Assembly (NCBI GenBank): GCA_963717215.1
Contig: CAVQVS010000012.1
Coordinates: 116,980-180,979 of the forward strand
DNA length: 64,000 bases
Direction: 5' to 3'
Origin: Roseiarcus sp963717215
GTDB lineage: Bacteria; Pseudomonadota; Alphaproteobacteria; Rhizobiales; Beijerinckiaceae
In this document: positions 47,915 through 55,625 of the stretch, piece by piece
How the letters are laid out: each line of letters starts with the position of its first letter
Position numbering within the stretch: position 1 is the stretch's first letter
Program-made: the position numbers and the translations under genes
The notes under the pieces: generated by a model
Told to the model about the DNA's origin: nothing
The model's input: only the letters and a program-made list of their open reading frames with translations
The model's database searches: none

Positions 47915-48490
47915 ATGGCCGAGGGCCTGACGATAAGCGTTGATCAGAACCGCACCGAGACGGTCCAGGGGAACGAGACGATCACCATCGGCAAGGATCG
48001 CACAGAGCGGGTGCGCGCGAACGAGACGATCACCATCGACAAGAACCGGACAGAGTCGGTTCAAGGGAACGAGACGGTCACCGTGGCCATGAATCGCGCC
48101 CAGACGGTCGGGCTGAATGAGGAGCTGACCGTCGGCACCTCGCGGGCGCAGACAGTAGGGGCAGCGGAGACGATCACCGTCGGAGCAGCGCGCACGATTT
48201 CGGTCGGCGCCGGGCAGTCGGTCACCGTGGGCAAGGACCAGTCGCTCGCTGTGGCGGGAAACGAGACGACGTCGATCGGCAAGAACCGCTCGACCAACGT
48301 GGGGGATAACGACACCCTGGTGGTAGGCAAGACGATTACGATTTCGGCCGGCAATCAGATCGTGCTGACGACCGGTTTGGCGACGATCACCATGGAGAAG
48401 AACGGCGATATTACGATCGAAGGCAAGCAGATCACCATCAAGGCGTCAGGAGACGTCATCATCAAGGGACAAAAAATCCTTCAGAATTGA
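47915..48490 (+). CDS. Orphan VgrG-like beta-spike protein made of 16-residue repeats
   Basis: A 191-residue protein. After MAEGLTISVDQN come eight consecutive 16-residue repeats of the type RTETVQGNETITIGKD, with phase kept exactly. The end NQIVLTTGLATITMEKNGDITIEGKQITIKASGDVIIKGQKILQN is characteristic of the C-terminus of VgrG and phage gp5-type spikes. These form a triple-stranded beta-prism needle. No VgrG N-terminal (gp27/gp5 OB) domain is present and no T6SS gene is nearby, so it is a stand-alone spike segment. GGGAGG 5 nt upstream supports translation as an independent protein. Function unknown. Confidence 0.75.
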   Translation: MAEGLTISVDQNRTETVQGNETITIGKDRTERVRANETITIDKNRTESVQGNETVTVAMNRAQTVGLNEELTVGTSRAQTVGAAETITVGAARTISVGAGQSVTVGKDQSLAVAGNETTSIGKNRSTNVGDNDTLVVGKTITISAGNQIVLTTGLATITMEKNGDITIEGKQITIKASGDVIIKGQKILQN

Positions 48491-48772
48491 GCGGCTGATC
48501 GCTGACGCCGAGAACAACGGTTTGGGCGAGGGAGAGAAGTTTGCGTTTCGGGGCGGGAGCCGAAACGAAATGGCCCCGCGCGGGAGTTCCGGAGGCCTCG
48601 CGCCTCAAGGAACTTCGCCAAGGTCGGCGCGTCGAAGGCCGCTGCGCGGCCTCTCAGAACGAAGTACCGAGCCTCCCGCCAGTCAAAGCCGCAAAGGTTG
48701 CGCGAAAGCGCAGCTAAGCCGCCCAGAGGCGTTAGCGCGCGTAAGTTTATGCGCGCCCCCGTTCGTGCGTCC

Positions 48773-49345
48773 TTACTGCTCGAAGCTGGCGTTCGGTCCG
48801 GCCTCGGCCAGCGCCCGGCCGACTTCGAGCCCGAGGTCGTCCATCGAAGTCTGCTCGCGCACCGAGAGGTCCTCGCCCTTCGCCTGTCGTTCAGCCTGTT
48901 CGGGCGAGCGGGCGACGTTGACGGTGACCTTCGACTCGACCTCGGGATGCAGGTGAATTGGAACGGGATGCAGGCCGAGCGTCTTGATCGGCTGCTGGAT
49001 CGCGACATGGCCGCGTTCAACCTTGTGCCCCGCGGCAGTCAGCGCTTCGGCAATGTCGCGCGCCGACACCGAGCCGTAGAGCTGCCCGGTCTCGCCGGCC
49101 TGGCGGATAATGACCACCTTGACGCCGTCGAGCTTGGCCGACACCTCGTTCGCGCCGCGCTTGAGTTCGGCGTTGCGCGCCTCGAGATCGGCGCGACGAA
49201 CCTCGAATTTCTTCTTGTTGGCGTCCGTCGCGCGCAGCGCCTTGCCGCGCGGCAGAAGGAAATTGCGGGCGTAGCCGTCCTTCACGCGCACGGTCTCGCC
49301 GATGTGTCCGAGCTTGCCTACGCGCTCGAGTAAAATAACGTCCAT
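48773..49345 (-). CDS. rplI: 50S ribosomal protein L9
   Basis: A 190-residue L9: MDVILLERVGKLGHIGETVRVKDGYARNFLLPRGKALRAT is the conserved 23S-rRNA-binding N-terminal domain. A long helix follows, then the C-terminal domain with GSVSARDIAEAL and LHPEVESKVTVNVARS. A Glu/Ala-rich tail (about 150-190) is an alphaproteobacterial extension. AGGAG lies 9 nt before the ATG. It follows DUF2232 by 5 bp in the rpsF operon. Confidence 0.95.
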   Translation of the reverse strand: MDVILLERVGKLGHIGETVRVKDGYARNFLLPRGKALRATDANKKKFEVRRADLEARNAELKRGANEVSAKLDGVKVVIIRQAGETGQLYGSVSARDIAEALTAAGHKVERGHVAIQQPIKTLGLHPVPIHLHPEVESKVTVNVARSPEQAERQAKGEDLSVREQTSMDDLGLEVGRALAEAGPNASFEQ

Positions 49346-49350
49346 GGGAA

Positions 49351-50337
49351 TTATCTCCTGTTTGGTCCAGTCGTGGAAGGGGAGGCGATGAGGGCAGCGC
49401 GCGAGCGCAGCTTGAGGAATCCATCGAGGATGCCCAAGCCCGCAAGAACGGGAAGGGTGTACTTGGCGCGCAGAATGCAGCAGGCATAGAGCGCAATCAG
49501 CATCAGGGGCCGCATCTTGAGACCGCGCGACAACGCGTGCGCGACCGCGAGACCCTGCAGCGCCAGCGCCGCGCCGAACCCGCCGACGCCAATGGAGAAA
49601 TATTGCGCGCTCGGAGAGGGCAGGGCGTAGGCACCGGCGAGACAAGCAAGGAACGCGACGCCCACCGGCCAGGGAAGCCCAAGCGAGGACGGAATATCAG
49701 GCCATGGCCGCGGAAGGTTGCGGGACAATTGGGTGGAACGAGCCGCGGCGTAGAGATTGACGCACAGCATCAACAGCGTCGAGGCGGCGATCGCGGGCGG
49801 ACCGTAACGCACGAGCGCGTCGGCGAACTCGCGAGCGGTGAGGTTACCCGGCGCGCCCTCGAACGCGTCGCCGGCGAGGGTGGTGATCGTTTCCGCGACA
49901 TGCTTCGCGGCTTCGCCGTAGCCGCCGTAAATCACGATGACCGTCGTCAGCACGGCGAGGCTGCCGAGCATTCCCAATAGCGCCGCGAGCGCGATGATGG
50001 CCCCGAGAGGCGCGTGGACCGGCGCGTCGGGTTTCAGCCGCTTGAAATAACGCGCGAGGGGACTGACCGAAAACGCGGCCAACACCCAAGCCGGAACAGC
50101 GACCGAGCCGGCAAACACCAGCGCGGACAACGGTTCGGCGACCGCGGCGAGCACGGCGATTGCAACCGCCGCGGCGATCGCCCCGCCGTCGAGCCCCCAG
50201 CCAAGGGTCGCGATCATGATCGGCAATGGCGCGAGATACGCGAGCGTCATAGCCAAAAGGCTGGACTGAGCGCTCACGGCGAACAGCAGCGCGGCGGCGC
50301 ACCCGGCCCCAATGGCGACGACAAAGCGATGCAACAT
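49351..50337 (-). CDS. DUF2232 multi-pass membrane protein
   Basis: A 328-residue protein with about eight transmembrane helices, of the DUF2232 family found between rpsR and rplI in many alphaproteobacteria. Conserved C-terminal block SRNLPRPWPDIPSSLGLPWPVGVAFLACL and the end LPVLAGLGILDGFLKLRSR are visible. Related to the YbbS-type membrane proteins; function unknown. It lies 119 bp after rpsR and is probably in the same transcript. Confidence 0.85.
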   Translation of the reverse strand: MLHRFVVAIGAGCAAALLFAVSAQSSLLAMTLAYLAPLPIMIATLGWGLDGGAIAAAVAIAVLAAVAEPLSALVFAGSVAVPAWVLAAFSVSPLARYFKRLKPDAPVHAPLGAIIALAALLGMLGSLAVLTTVIVIYGGYGEAAKHVAETITTLAGDAFEGAPGNLTAREFADALVRYGPPAIAASTLLMLCVNLYAAARSTQLSRNLPRPWPDIPSSLGLPWPVGVAFLACLAGAYALPSPSAQYFSIGVGGFGAALALQGLAVAHALSRGLKMRPLMLIALYACCILRAKYTLPVLAGLGILDGFLKLRSRAALIASPSTTGPNRR

Positions 50338-50456
50338 GACGAGCGCTGTCCCGCGTTTGAGTGCGGTTAGAAGGAGGGTCGGCCGCCCGCCTCCAACTGC
50401 CGCCGCGTCGAAACGCGGCGGGTTCGAATTTCAGGCGCGGCGACGCCCGGCGGTCG

Positions 50457-50693
50457 TTAGCGGATCACGTAGGGCAGGAGGCCCAGAAAGCGGGAGCGCT
50501 TGATCGCCTGGGCGAGTTCGCGCTGCTTGCCGGCGCTGACCGCGGTGATCCGCGAGGGCACGATCTTGCCGCGTTCGGAGATGTAGCGCGACAACAGGCG
50601 CATGTCCTTGTAGTCGATCTTCGGCGCGTTGGCGCCCGAAAACGGGCAAGACTTGCGACGACGGAAAAAGGGGCGGCGGGGCGAGCTGGCCAT
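50457..50693 (-). CDS. rpsR: 30S ribosomal protein S18
   Basis: A 78-residue S18 with the core KSCPFSGANAPKIDYKDMRLLSRYISERGKIVPSRITAVSAGKQRELAQAIKRSRFLGLLPYV. It pairs with S6 on the 30S platform. Its ATG shares one base with the rpsF stop (TGATG). Confidence 0.96.
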   Translation of the reverse strand: MASSPRRPFFRRRKSCPFSGANAPKIDYKDMRLLSRYISERGKIVPSRITAVSAGKQRELAQAIKRSRFLGLLPYVIR

Positions 50694-51148
50694 CAGATTG
50701 CTCCTCCAATCGCGGCATCCTCACGCGGGCGGCGCGGTGGGCGATCCCCCCGGTCTCCGCGGTCGCCCCGATCCGGCCGATCCCCACGCGGCCCGCGCGG
50801 TCCGCGGTCGTCGCGATCGCTATCCTCGCGCTTGCGCAGCATCGCCGACGGTCCGGCCTCATGCTCGTCGACGCGAATGGTGAGGTAGCGGATGACGTCC
50901 TCATTGAGGCTCAACAGGCGCTCGACCTCGACCACCGCCTCGGAAGGCGCGGCGATGTTCAGGAGCGTGAAATGAGCCTTGCGGTTCTTCTTGATGCGAA
51001 ACGCGAGCGACTTCAAACCCCAAGGCTCGACCTTGGTGACGGCGCCGCCGAGGGAGGCGATTTGGGTCTTGATCTGCTCCGTCAGCGCCTCGACTTGCTG
51101 CTGCGTGACGTCCTGGCGCACCAGGAAGATATGCTCATAGAGAGCCAT
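50693..51148 (-). CDS. rpsF: 30S ribosomal protein S6
   Basis: A 151-residue S6: MALYEHIFLVRQDVTQQQVEALTEQIK and GLKSLAFRIKKNRKAHFTLLNIAAPSEAVVEVERLLSLNEDVIRYLTIRVDEHE form the ferredoxin-like fold. The last about 45 residues are a charged low-complexity tail of Arg-Gly-Asp-type repeats, longer than the E. coli Glu tail. The start MALYEH is certain by homology; a 41-codon in-frame extension upstream is not protein-like. First gene of the rpsF-rpsR-DUF2232-rplI operon. Confidence 0.95.
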   Translation of the reverse strand: MALYEHIFLVRQDVTQQQVEALTEQIKTQIASLGGAVTKVEPWGLKSLAFRIKKNRKAHFTLLNIAAPSEAVVEVERLLSLNEDVIRYLTIRVDEHEAGPSAMLRKREDSDRDDRGPRGPRGDRPDRGDRGDRGDRPPRRPREDAAIGGAI

Positions 51149-51324
51149 TTTTGGGCCTTTCCAGTTCAACCGCGTCCCACGCGGAGCCCTTCGAGCCCGG
51201 GAAAGGCTCGAACGTTCGAAGGCGGGAACACGGGAGGACGAGCGCTCATCGCTCTGTTGCATACCCGCCAAGAGTGGGGACGCGACCCTCCGTTCAGCCC
51301 CCGGCGGGACGCAACGAAGCGGCC

Positions 51325-51353
51325 CTCATACAGAGACTTGCGCCTGGCGGCAA
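51325..51353 (-). promoter_or_regulatory. Likely sigma-70 promoter of the rpsF operon
   Basis: On the minus strand TTGCCG is followed after 17 bp by TATGAG. The predicted start gives a 5' leader of about 170 nt before rpsF. Such leaders often carry an S6:S18-binding autoregulatory hairpin; I cannot confirm one by eye. Confidence 0.45.
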
Positions 51354-51392
51354 GAAAAAATCCGGAACCCGCTCCGATCTTCTGCTCAGGCC

Positions 51393-51638
51393 TTAAGGTT
51401 TCCGCTCGAGGATGCCGCTCTGCGGCGCTTGATCGGTAGCCTGATAAGCCTTGATGACAGCGGACAAATCTGTGAATTCCTCACCGGGGGCGAAGGATTC
51501 CAACAGCTCGAGTAAGTCTTGACCGGCGCCGTTACCTCGAGCTCTCAGCAGGAGATCTTCCCTGGTTGCGGGAAAATGGGCTCCCTGCAAATGATGCGTA
51601 ACGTTCGCGGCCGATCGTCCGCCAAGTCCTGCCGCCAT
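51393..51638 (-). CDS. DUF2795-domain small protein
   Basis: An 81-residue protein: SAANVTHHLQGAHFPATREDLLLRARGNGAGQDLLELLESFAPGEEFTDLSAVIKAYQ fits the DUF2795 pattern (a helical domain often found in stress-related small proteins). AGGAGGAAGG precedes this ATG, so a 26-codon longer form is rejected. It lies downstream of the repeat protein and hemerythrin genes on the same strand, behind a strong hairpin. Confidence 0.75.
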   Translation of the reverse strand: MAAGLGGRSAANVTHHLQGAHFPATREDLLLRARGNGAGQDLLELLESFAPGEEFTDLSAVIKAYQATDQAPQSGILERKP

Positions 51639-51665
51639 GGGTCCTTCCTCCTGTCTGATTAAGGA

Positions 51666-51691
51666 AACGGCCAAGCTTTCGCTTGGCCGTT
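51666..51691 (-). terminator. Strong intergenic hairpin, possible terminator or attenuator
   Basis: AACGGCCAAGC, loop GAAA (minus strand), and GCTTGGCCGTT form an 11-bp stem with a GNRA tetraloop about 29 bp past the repeat-protein stop. It is followed by TTCCTTAATC rather than a clean T-run, so it may stabilise the upstream mRNA or only partly terminate before the DUF2795 gene. Confidence 0.5.
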
Positions 51692-51719
51692 CTTGATCAA
51701 AGCGTCGATGTGACAATTG

Positions 51720-52580
51720 TCAGCGGCGGTTTTGCCAGCCGCGGCGCGAAGCCTCCGAGTGGCCTTCCGGATCGCCCGACCAGCCGCCATGCCCTCGTCC
51801 GCCATTGGCGTCGTCATCGCTGCGGCGGTAATCGCGGTCATCACTGGCATACTGCGATCGGCCGCGGGACTGCATTTCGTCGTAGCGCCGGGATCGTTCG
51901 TCGTAGCGAGGCGATTGCCCGCCTCCGCGGCCTTCCCAACCGCGGCGAGACGCCTCGGAGTGGCCTTCGAAATCGCCGTACCAGCCGCTTTCGCCATGGC
52001 GTGGACCGTTCCAACCTCGGCGCGAGACTTCAGAATGGCCCTGGGAGTCGCCGTACCAGCCGCTATTCTCGCGACCTTCAAACGAGCCCCCGCGCCGCTC
52101 ATAGCGGCCGCTGTTGTCGCGGTCCTCTCCCATCGACCGCCTGCTGTTGGGGGCGTCATCGTCATAACGGCCGCGCGAACGCCAGTCGCCCTCGCTCATG
52201 AAGCGACCTTGGTCGTCACGGTCGCGCCCCATGGAGCCGAGCGATCGGGGCCCATAGTGCTGGTCGTCACCCTGGAAGCGGCGACCGGAGGAGCCGTCGT
52301 CGCTCGTGAAGCGGCCTTGGTCGTCGCGGTCGTGGCCCATCGACCCACGGCCATAGTGCTGATCGTCAGCCTGGAAGCGGCTACGCGAATAGCCGAAGTC
52401 GCTGGTAAAGCGGCCTTCGTCATCCCGTTCGCGGCCCATTGAGCGGCGACTGCCGCCTTCTTTCCCAAAGCGGCCATGCTGGTCGCGGTCAGAAACGCTG
52501 CGAGAATATCCGCGGTCGTCGTCGTCGGACAGGAATCGACCGTGCTCATCTCGATCGCGATCGTTGGAATATCGGCTCAT
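51720..52580 (-). CDS. Low-complexity repeat protein with SGWYGD/GHSEASRRGW and DRDDQGRF motifs
   Basis: A 286-residue hydrophilic, probably disordered protein. Six or so copies of a DRDDQGRFTSDDG-type unit fill residues about 8-130, followed by three copies of SGWYGDSQGHSEVSRRGW-type units (two SGWYGD, one GGWSGD), the last at the C-terminus. These units recur in rhizobial small stress-linked proteins of unknown function. It starts at MSRYSNDRD with a clear AAAGGAG 6 nt upstream, and this ATG overlaps the corrected hemerythrin stop (ATGA). As given, the hemerythrin frame runs into it without a stop, which I regard as an artefact. Confidence 0.7.
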   Translation of the reverse strand: MSRYSNDRDRDEHGRFLSDDDDRGYSRSVSDRDQHGRFGKEGGSRRSMGRERDDEGRFTSDFGYSRSRFQADDQHYGRGSMGHDRDDQGRFTSDDGSSGRRFQGDDQHYGPRSLGSMGRDRDDQGRFMSEGDWRSRGRYDDDAPNSRRSMGEDRDNSGRYERRGGSFEGRENSGWYGDSQGHSEVSRRGWNGPRHGESGWYGDFEGHSEASRRGWEGRGGGQSPRYDERSRRYDEMQSRGRSQYASDDRDYRRSDDDANGGRGHGGWSGDPEGHSEASRRGWQNRR

Positions 52581-53213
52581 TTCAGGCTCCTTTCGATTTC
52601 GCTGGCTGCTTGAGGGTACAGAGAGACGCCGCGGCGCCAGCATGGCGATTGCCTCTCCGATGTTGTCGTCGATATTGGCGAAGCGGCGTTTGAGGCGCTC
52701 GTGGCGCTCTCTCATCTGCGCGTTCAGCCCGGAATTTGATGTTTCGGCCGATGACACCACGGCGAACATTTCATGATCTTCAGCATCCGAACCTTCCGTA
52801 TGCGCCTCGAATTGCTTAGCGAGCATCTCAAGCTTCGCTTGGCCGAATTCACGGATGTCGCCGCGCAAAAGGTCTGCGAGGAGCCAATTGATTATGTCCT
52901 TGTGAATCGCGACCGCGGCAGCTTTGTCATCGTCGGCGCCCGCGCCCTTCAACGCGGGCGTGAGGATCTCCTGCTCAATGGCGACATGCGGCAGCCATGC
53001 TTGAGCGAATTCCTTCACAATCGCACCGCGGTCCGCGTTGGCGTCCGAACGCTTCGCAAGTATGGCGTGCAGCTGCTGATGTTCCTCCTTCAGCATTTCC
53101 GCCGCGGATTTTGTGGCCGTGTTCTCCTCTTTCCCGGTGTTTTTCGAGTCGGCTGTCGCTTCGATTTTCGCCTTGCTTGTTTCCCGTGCTGATTTCTCGG
53201 GCTCGCGTGCCAT
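52577..53213 (-). CDS. Hemerythrin HHE-domain protein; one apparent frameshift near the C-terminus
   Basis: A Lys/Glu-rich N-terminal tail (about 1-40) precedes a four-helix HHE domain with His/Glu ligands in LKEEHQQLHAIL, WLPHVAIEQEILTPAL, AVAIHKDIINWLL and QFEAHTEGSDAEDHEMFAVV, which fit a di-iron site. The family handles O2, NO or redox stress. Removing one extra base near 52628-52640 gives the ending AMLRRGVSLYPQAASEIERSLK with a TGA overlapping the next start, for 211 residues. GGAGGA precedes this ATG, and a sigma-EcfG-like promoter lies just upstream, so stress induction is likely. Confidence 0.75.
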
Positions 53214-53245
53214 GAGCAATTCCTCCGTTGGAAACTTGCGGAGAA

Positions 53246-53270
53246 AACTCGCGCGCTCGATGGGGGTTCC
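53246..53270 (-). promoter_or_regulatory. Putative sigma-EcfG (general stress) promoter of the hemerythrin module
   Basis: On the minus strand GGAAC is followed after 17 nt by GTT (GAGTTTT). The transcript would start about 25 nt before the hemerythrin ATG, leaving just room for its GGAGGA. It matches the alphaproteobacterial general-stress consensus and would drive the hemerythrin and repeat-protein genes, and possibly DUF2795. Confidence 0.6.
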
Positions 53271-53424
53271 TGACGAAACGGCGTACACATTTCACGATTG
53301 CCGACGCGCTGACGCCACGTCCCCTGAATTGCGCGAAAGATCAGGGGCGGCGCCGGAAATGAGGTCGCGAGACCCCCGGATACGGACGTCCTGACGGCGC
53401 AGGGTCGGGAGCGGACGGTCTCGC

Positions 53425-54195
53425 CTAGCCAGGAGCTTTAAAGCTTAGAATGCGATCCGAGGGAAAATCATAAAGCTTGCCGGTCTCGGTCCACTCGGGA
53501 GAACAGATCTCGACGATCTTCGGCGCGAGGTCTTCGGGCGCGCGCAGCGTTGACGGGTCTTCGCCAGGCATCGCCGTCGCACGCATACGCGTGCGCAGCG
53601 GTCCCGGATTGATCAGCGTCACGCGAACGTTCGACGTGTTGAGGGTTTCGGCGGCGTAGGTTCGGGCGAGGGCGTCGAGTGCGGCCTTTGAGACGGCGTA
53701 AGGACCCCAGTAGGCGCGCAGATCCGCACGGCTCGCAGCGCCGGAGGTGATGAACGCGACGCGGCCCGCGTTGGACAGGCGCAGTAGCGGATCGAGCGAC
53801 CGAATAAGGCGCCAGTTGGCGGTTACGTTGACCGCCATCACGTCGTCCCAAGTTTTCGGATCGAGTTGATGCAAGGGGGTCAACAGACCCAGCACGCCAG
53901 CATTGCCGACGAAGGCGTCAAGTCGGCCCCACCGGCGATTGAGAGCTTCTCCCAGCCGATCGATGGCGGCAAAGTCGCGCAAATCCATCGGAACCAGGGT
54001 CGTCGCCTCCGGTTCTTCAGGTCGGAGCGCTCGAATCTCGTCGTCCAGTTCCTCAAGGCCGCCCTGGGTGCGGGCCAGCGCCACGACATGTGCGCCCGAC
54101 TTGGCCAAGGCCAGAGCGGCCGCGCGGCCAATGCCGCGAGAGGCCCCGGTCACCAGCGCAATCCGAGCCGGTCCATCCTGCTTCGAGGCGCTCAA
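53425..54195 (-). CDS. Short-chain dehydrogenase/reductase (SDR)
   Basis: A 256-residue classical SDR: the cofactor motif ALVTGASRGIGRAAALAL, NAGVL, and the Ser-Tyr-Lys triad in FITSGAASRADLRAYWGPYAVSKAALDAL. NPGPLRTRMRATAMPGEDP is the segment after the active site. An Arg after the TGASRGIG motif and ARTQ in the second strand suggest NADP(H). Substrate unknown. It is separated by about 210 bp from the hemerythrin gene and likely has its own promoter. Confidence 0.87.
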   Translation of the reverse strand: MSASKQDGPARIALVTGASRGIGRAAALALAKSGAHVVALARTQGGLEELDDEIRALRPEEPEATTLVPMDLRDFAAIDRLGEALNRRWGRLDAFVGNAGVLGLLTPLHQLDPKTWDDVMAVNVTANWRLIRSLDPLLRLSNAGRVAFITSGAASRADLRAYWGPYAVSKAALDALARTYAAETLNTSNVRVTLINPGPLRTRMRATAMPGEDPSTLRAPEDLAPKIVEICSPEWTETGKLYDFPSDRILSFKAPG

Positions 54196-54460
54196 TCGAC
54201 ACTCCTTGCATCATTTGCTAGGCTTGCCTATGGGGCATGGGTGCGGGAGGACGCAAGACGACGGGGGCCGGGGCACGCCAGCGCAGGCTGCGGCTGTGCG
54301 ACAGGCGTAGATTTTCCATTCCACAGATTATAGGCTCGACCCCTCGGGATCGCCGGGGCTGAAAAGAGGCATCCGATACAACTCGGGCATATTCGCTGGC
54401 GTGCGTTTTGGGGGGCCTGCGCGGTCAAGGGGCTGACATTGCGCTGTAGGGGGAAATTGA

Positions 54461-54808
54461 GTGGGGCTCGATATGGCGAACGCTAGGGTTGGCCGCGAAT
54501 CTGGAAGAACCGTGACTCGCGCCGATTTGTCGGAAATCGTTTATCAAAAGATCGGACTGTCGCGGACGGAGTTGGCGGAGCTGGTCCAGTCGGTTCTGGA
54601 CGAGATCTGCGATGCGGCTGCACGCGGCGAAACGGTCAAGCTATCCGGCTTTGGCTCCTTCGTCGTTCGGTCCAAGGGCGAGCGCGTGGGACGCAATCCC
54701 AAGACAGGGGTCGAGGTGCCGATCCTTCCTCGCAGGGTGATGGTGTTCAAGCCGTCCAATGTGTTGAAGGCGAAGATCAACGGGCGCGACGAACCGGAAA
54801 AAGGGTAG
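54461..54808 (+). CDS. ihfA: Integration host factor subunit alpha
   Basis: A DNA-bending histone-like protein: TVTRADLSEIVYQKIGLSRTELAELVQSVLDEICDAAARGETVKLSGFGSFVVRSKGERVGRNPKTGVEVPILPRRVMVFKPSNVLKAKINGR, with the Pro of the NPKTG arm that inserts into DNA. The GTG start has AGGGGGA 7 nt upstream; an ATG four codons later (54473) is the alternative and would give a 111-residue protein. The following MerR gene and tRNA-Pro are its usual neighbours in Rhizobiales. Confidence 0.92.
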   Translation: MGLDMANARVGRESGRTVTRADLSEIVYQKIGLSRTELAELVQSVLDEICDAAARGETVKLSGFGSFVVRSKGERVGRNPKTGVEVPILPRRVMVFKPSNVLKAKINGRDEPEKG

Positions 54809-54920
54809 AGCGGCTTCTTCCGCAAGCGGGCCCCTGGCGTTTCGGCCCCGATCGACCGATAGTCCGTCATCGTTAAACGAAGGCGCCCTGATTCTCACGC
54901 CGGCGCCAGCGGGGGCGCCA

Positions 54921-55379
54921 ATGGAGAAGAGCCCGGACGCCTATCGAACGATCCGCGAAGTCGCCGACTCGCTGGATCTGCCACAGCATGTGCTGCGGTT
55001 CTGGGAGACGCGCTTTCCCCAGATCCGGCCACTCAAGCGAGCCGGCGGGCGACGTTATTATCGTCCTGACGACATCGAGCGGCTGAGGACCATCAAGCGT
55101 CTGCTGTACGACGAAGGCTACACGATCAAGGGCGTCCAGAAGTTGTTCAAGGAGCAGGGCGTTCAGGCGCTATCGTCGGTCGCTCTATCGCCCGTTGGAC
55201 CGTCGGTGGAACCCGCCCGCGCCCCCGAGCCTTCCGCCTCCTGGGCGCCGGAAGACCCTCGCGCGGCAGAAGGCCGTCCCAGGATCGCGGAGGACGAGCG
55301 CGCGGCGCTGCGCGAAGCGCTGGCCGAAATTGCGGAAGCGCAACGGATCCTTGCGCAAGCCACCACGCCGGCGGCGTGA
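54921..55379 (+). CDS. MerR-family transcriptional regulator
   Basis: A 152-residue protein with an N-terminal MerR winged helix: YRTIREVADSLDLPQHVLRFWETRFPQIRPLKRAGGRRYYRPDDIERLRTIKRLLYDEGYTIKGVQKLFKEQG. The rest is a Pro/Ala linker and a C-terminal coiled helix (EDERAALREALAEIAEAQRILAQ) for dimerisation. No Cys effector site is present, so it is not a metal sensor of the classical kind. This MerR type is conserved behind ihfA in alphaproteobacteria; targets unknown. Confidence 0.9.
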   Translation: MEKSPDAYRTIREVADSLDLPQHVLRFWETRFPQIRPLKRAGGRRYYRPDDIERLRTIKRLLYDEGYTIKGVQKLFKEQGVQALSSVALSPVGPSVEPARAPEPSASWAPEDPRAAEGRPRIAEDERAALREALAEIAEAQRILAQATTPAA

Positions 55380-55440
55380 GGCATTTGCGGCGAAGGGCCG
55401 GATTGCGCAGCGTCGCGACCGTCCCTATAAGGAGCGCCGT

Positions 55441-55518
55441 CGGAGTGTAGCGCAGCCCGGTTAGCGCACTAGTCTGGGGGACTAGGGGTCGTGGGTTCGA
55501 ATCCCGCCACTCCGACCA
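55441..55518 (+). tRNA. tRNA-Pro (GGG anticodon)
   Basis: The acceptor arms CGGAGTG and CACTCCG pair perfectly. The anticodon stem CTAGT/ACTAG encloses the 7-nt loop CTGGGGG with anticodon GGG, and the T arm reads GTGGGTTCGAATCCCGC. CCA is encoded (last three bases). It follows the MerR gene by about 60 bp, as usual in this order. Confidence 0.97.
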
Positions 55519-55625
55519 TTTTCTTCAATCATTACGATCGCCGACGACAGCCGGTTTGTGCCGAGGGGCGTCGTCTGAGCGCGCCTATTGATATTCAGCG
55601 CGGCGGTGAATTGGCGCGGCACTCG

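Noticed and set aside
47915..48300. 48-bp DNA tandem repeats as a minisatellite
   Set aside because: Periodicity is at the amino-acid level; the DNA copies are strongly diverged, consistent with selection on a beta-spike.
51394..53213. CRISPR-like repeats in the SGWYGD-protein gene
   Set aside because: Repeats are in-frame protein repeats of variable spacing, without equal spacers or cas genes.
55441..55625. tRNA-Pro as an integration site for a genomic island
   Set aside because: No duplicated tRNA 3' end, integrase or mobility gene nearby; the downstream genes look chromosomal.
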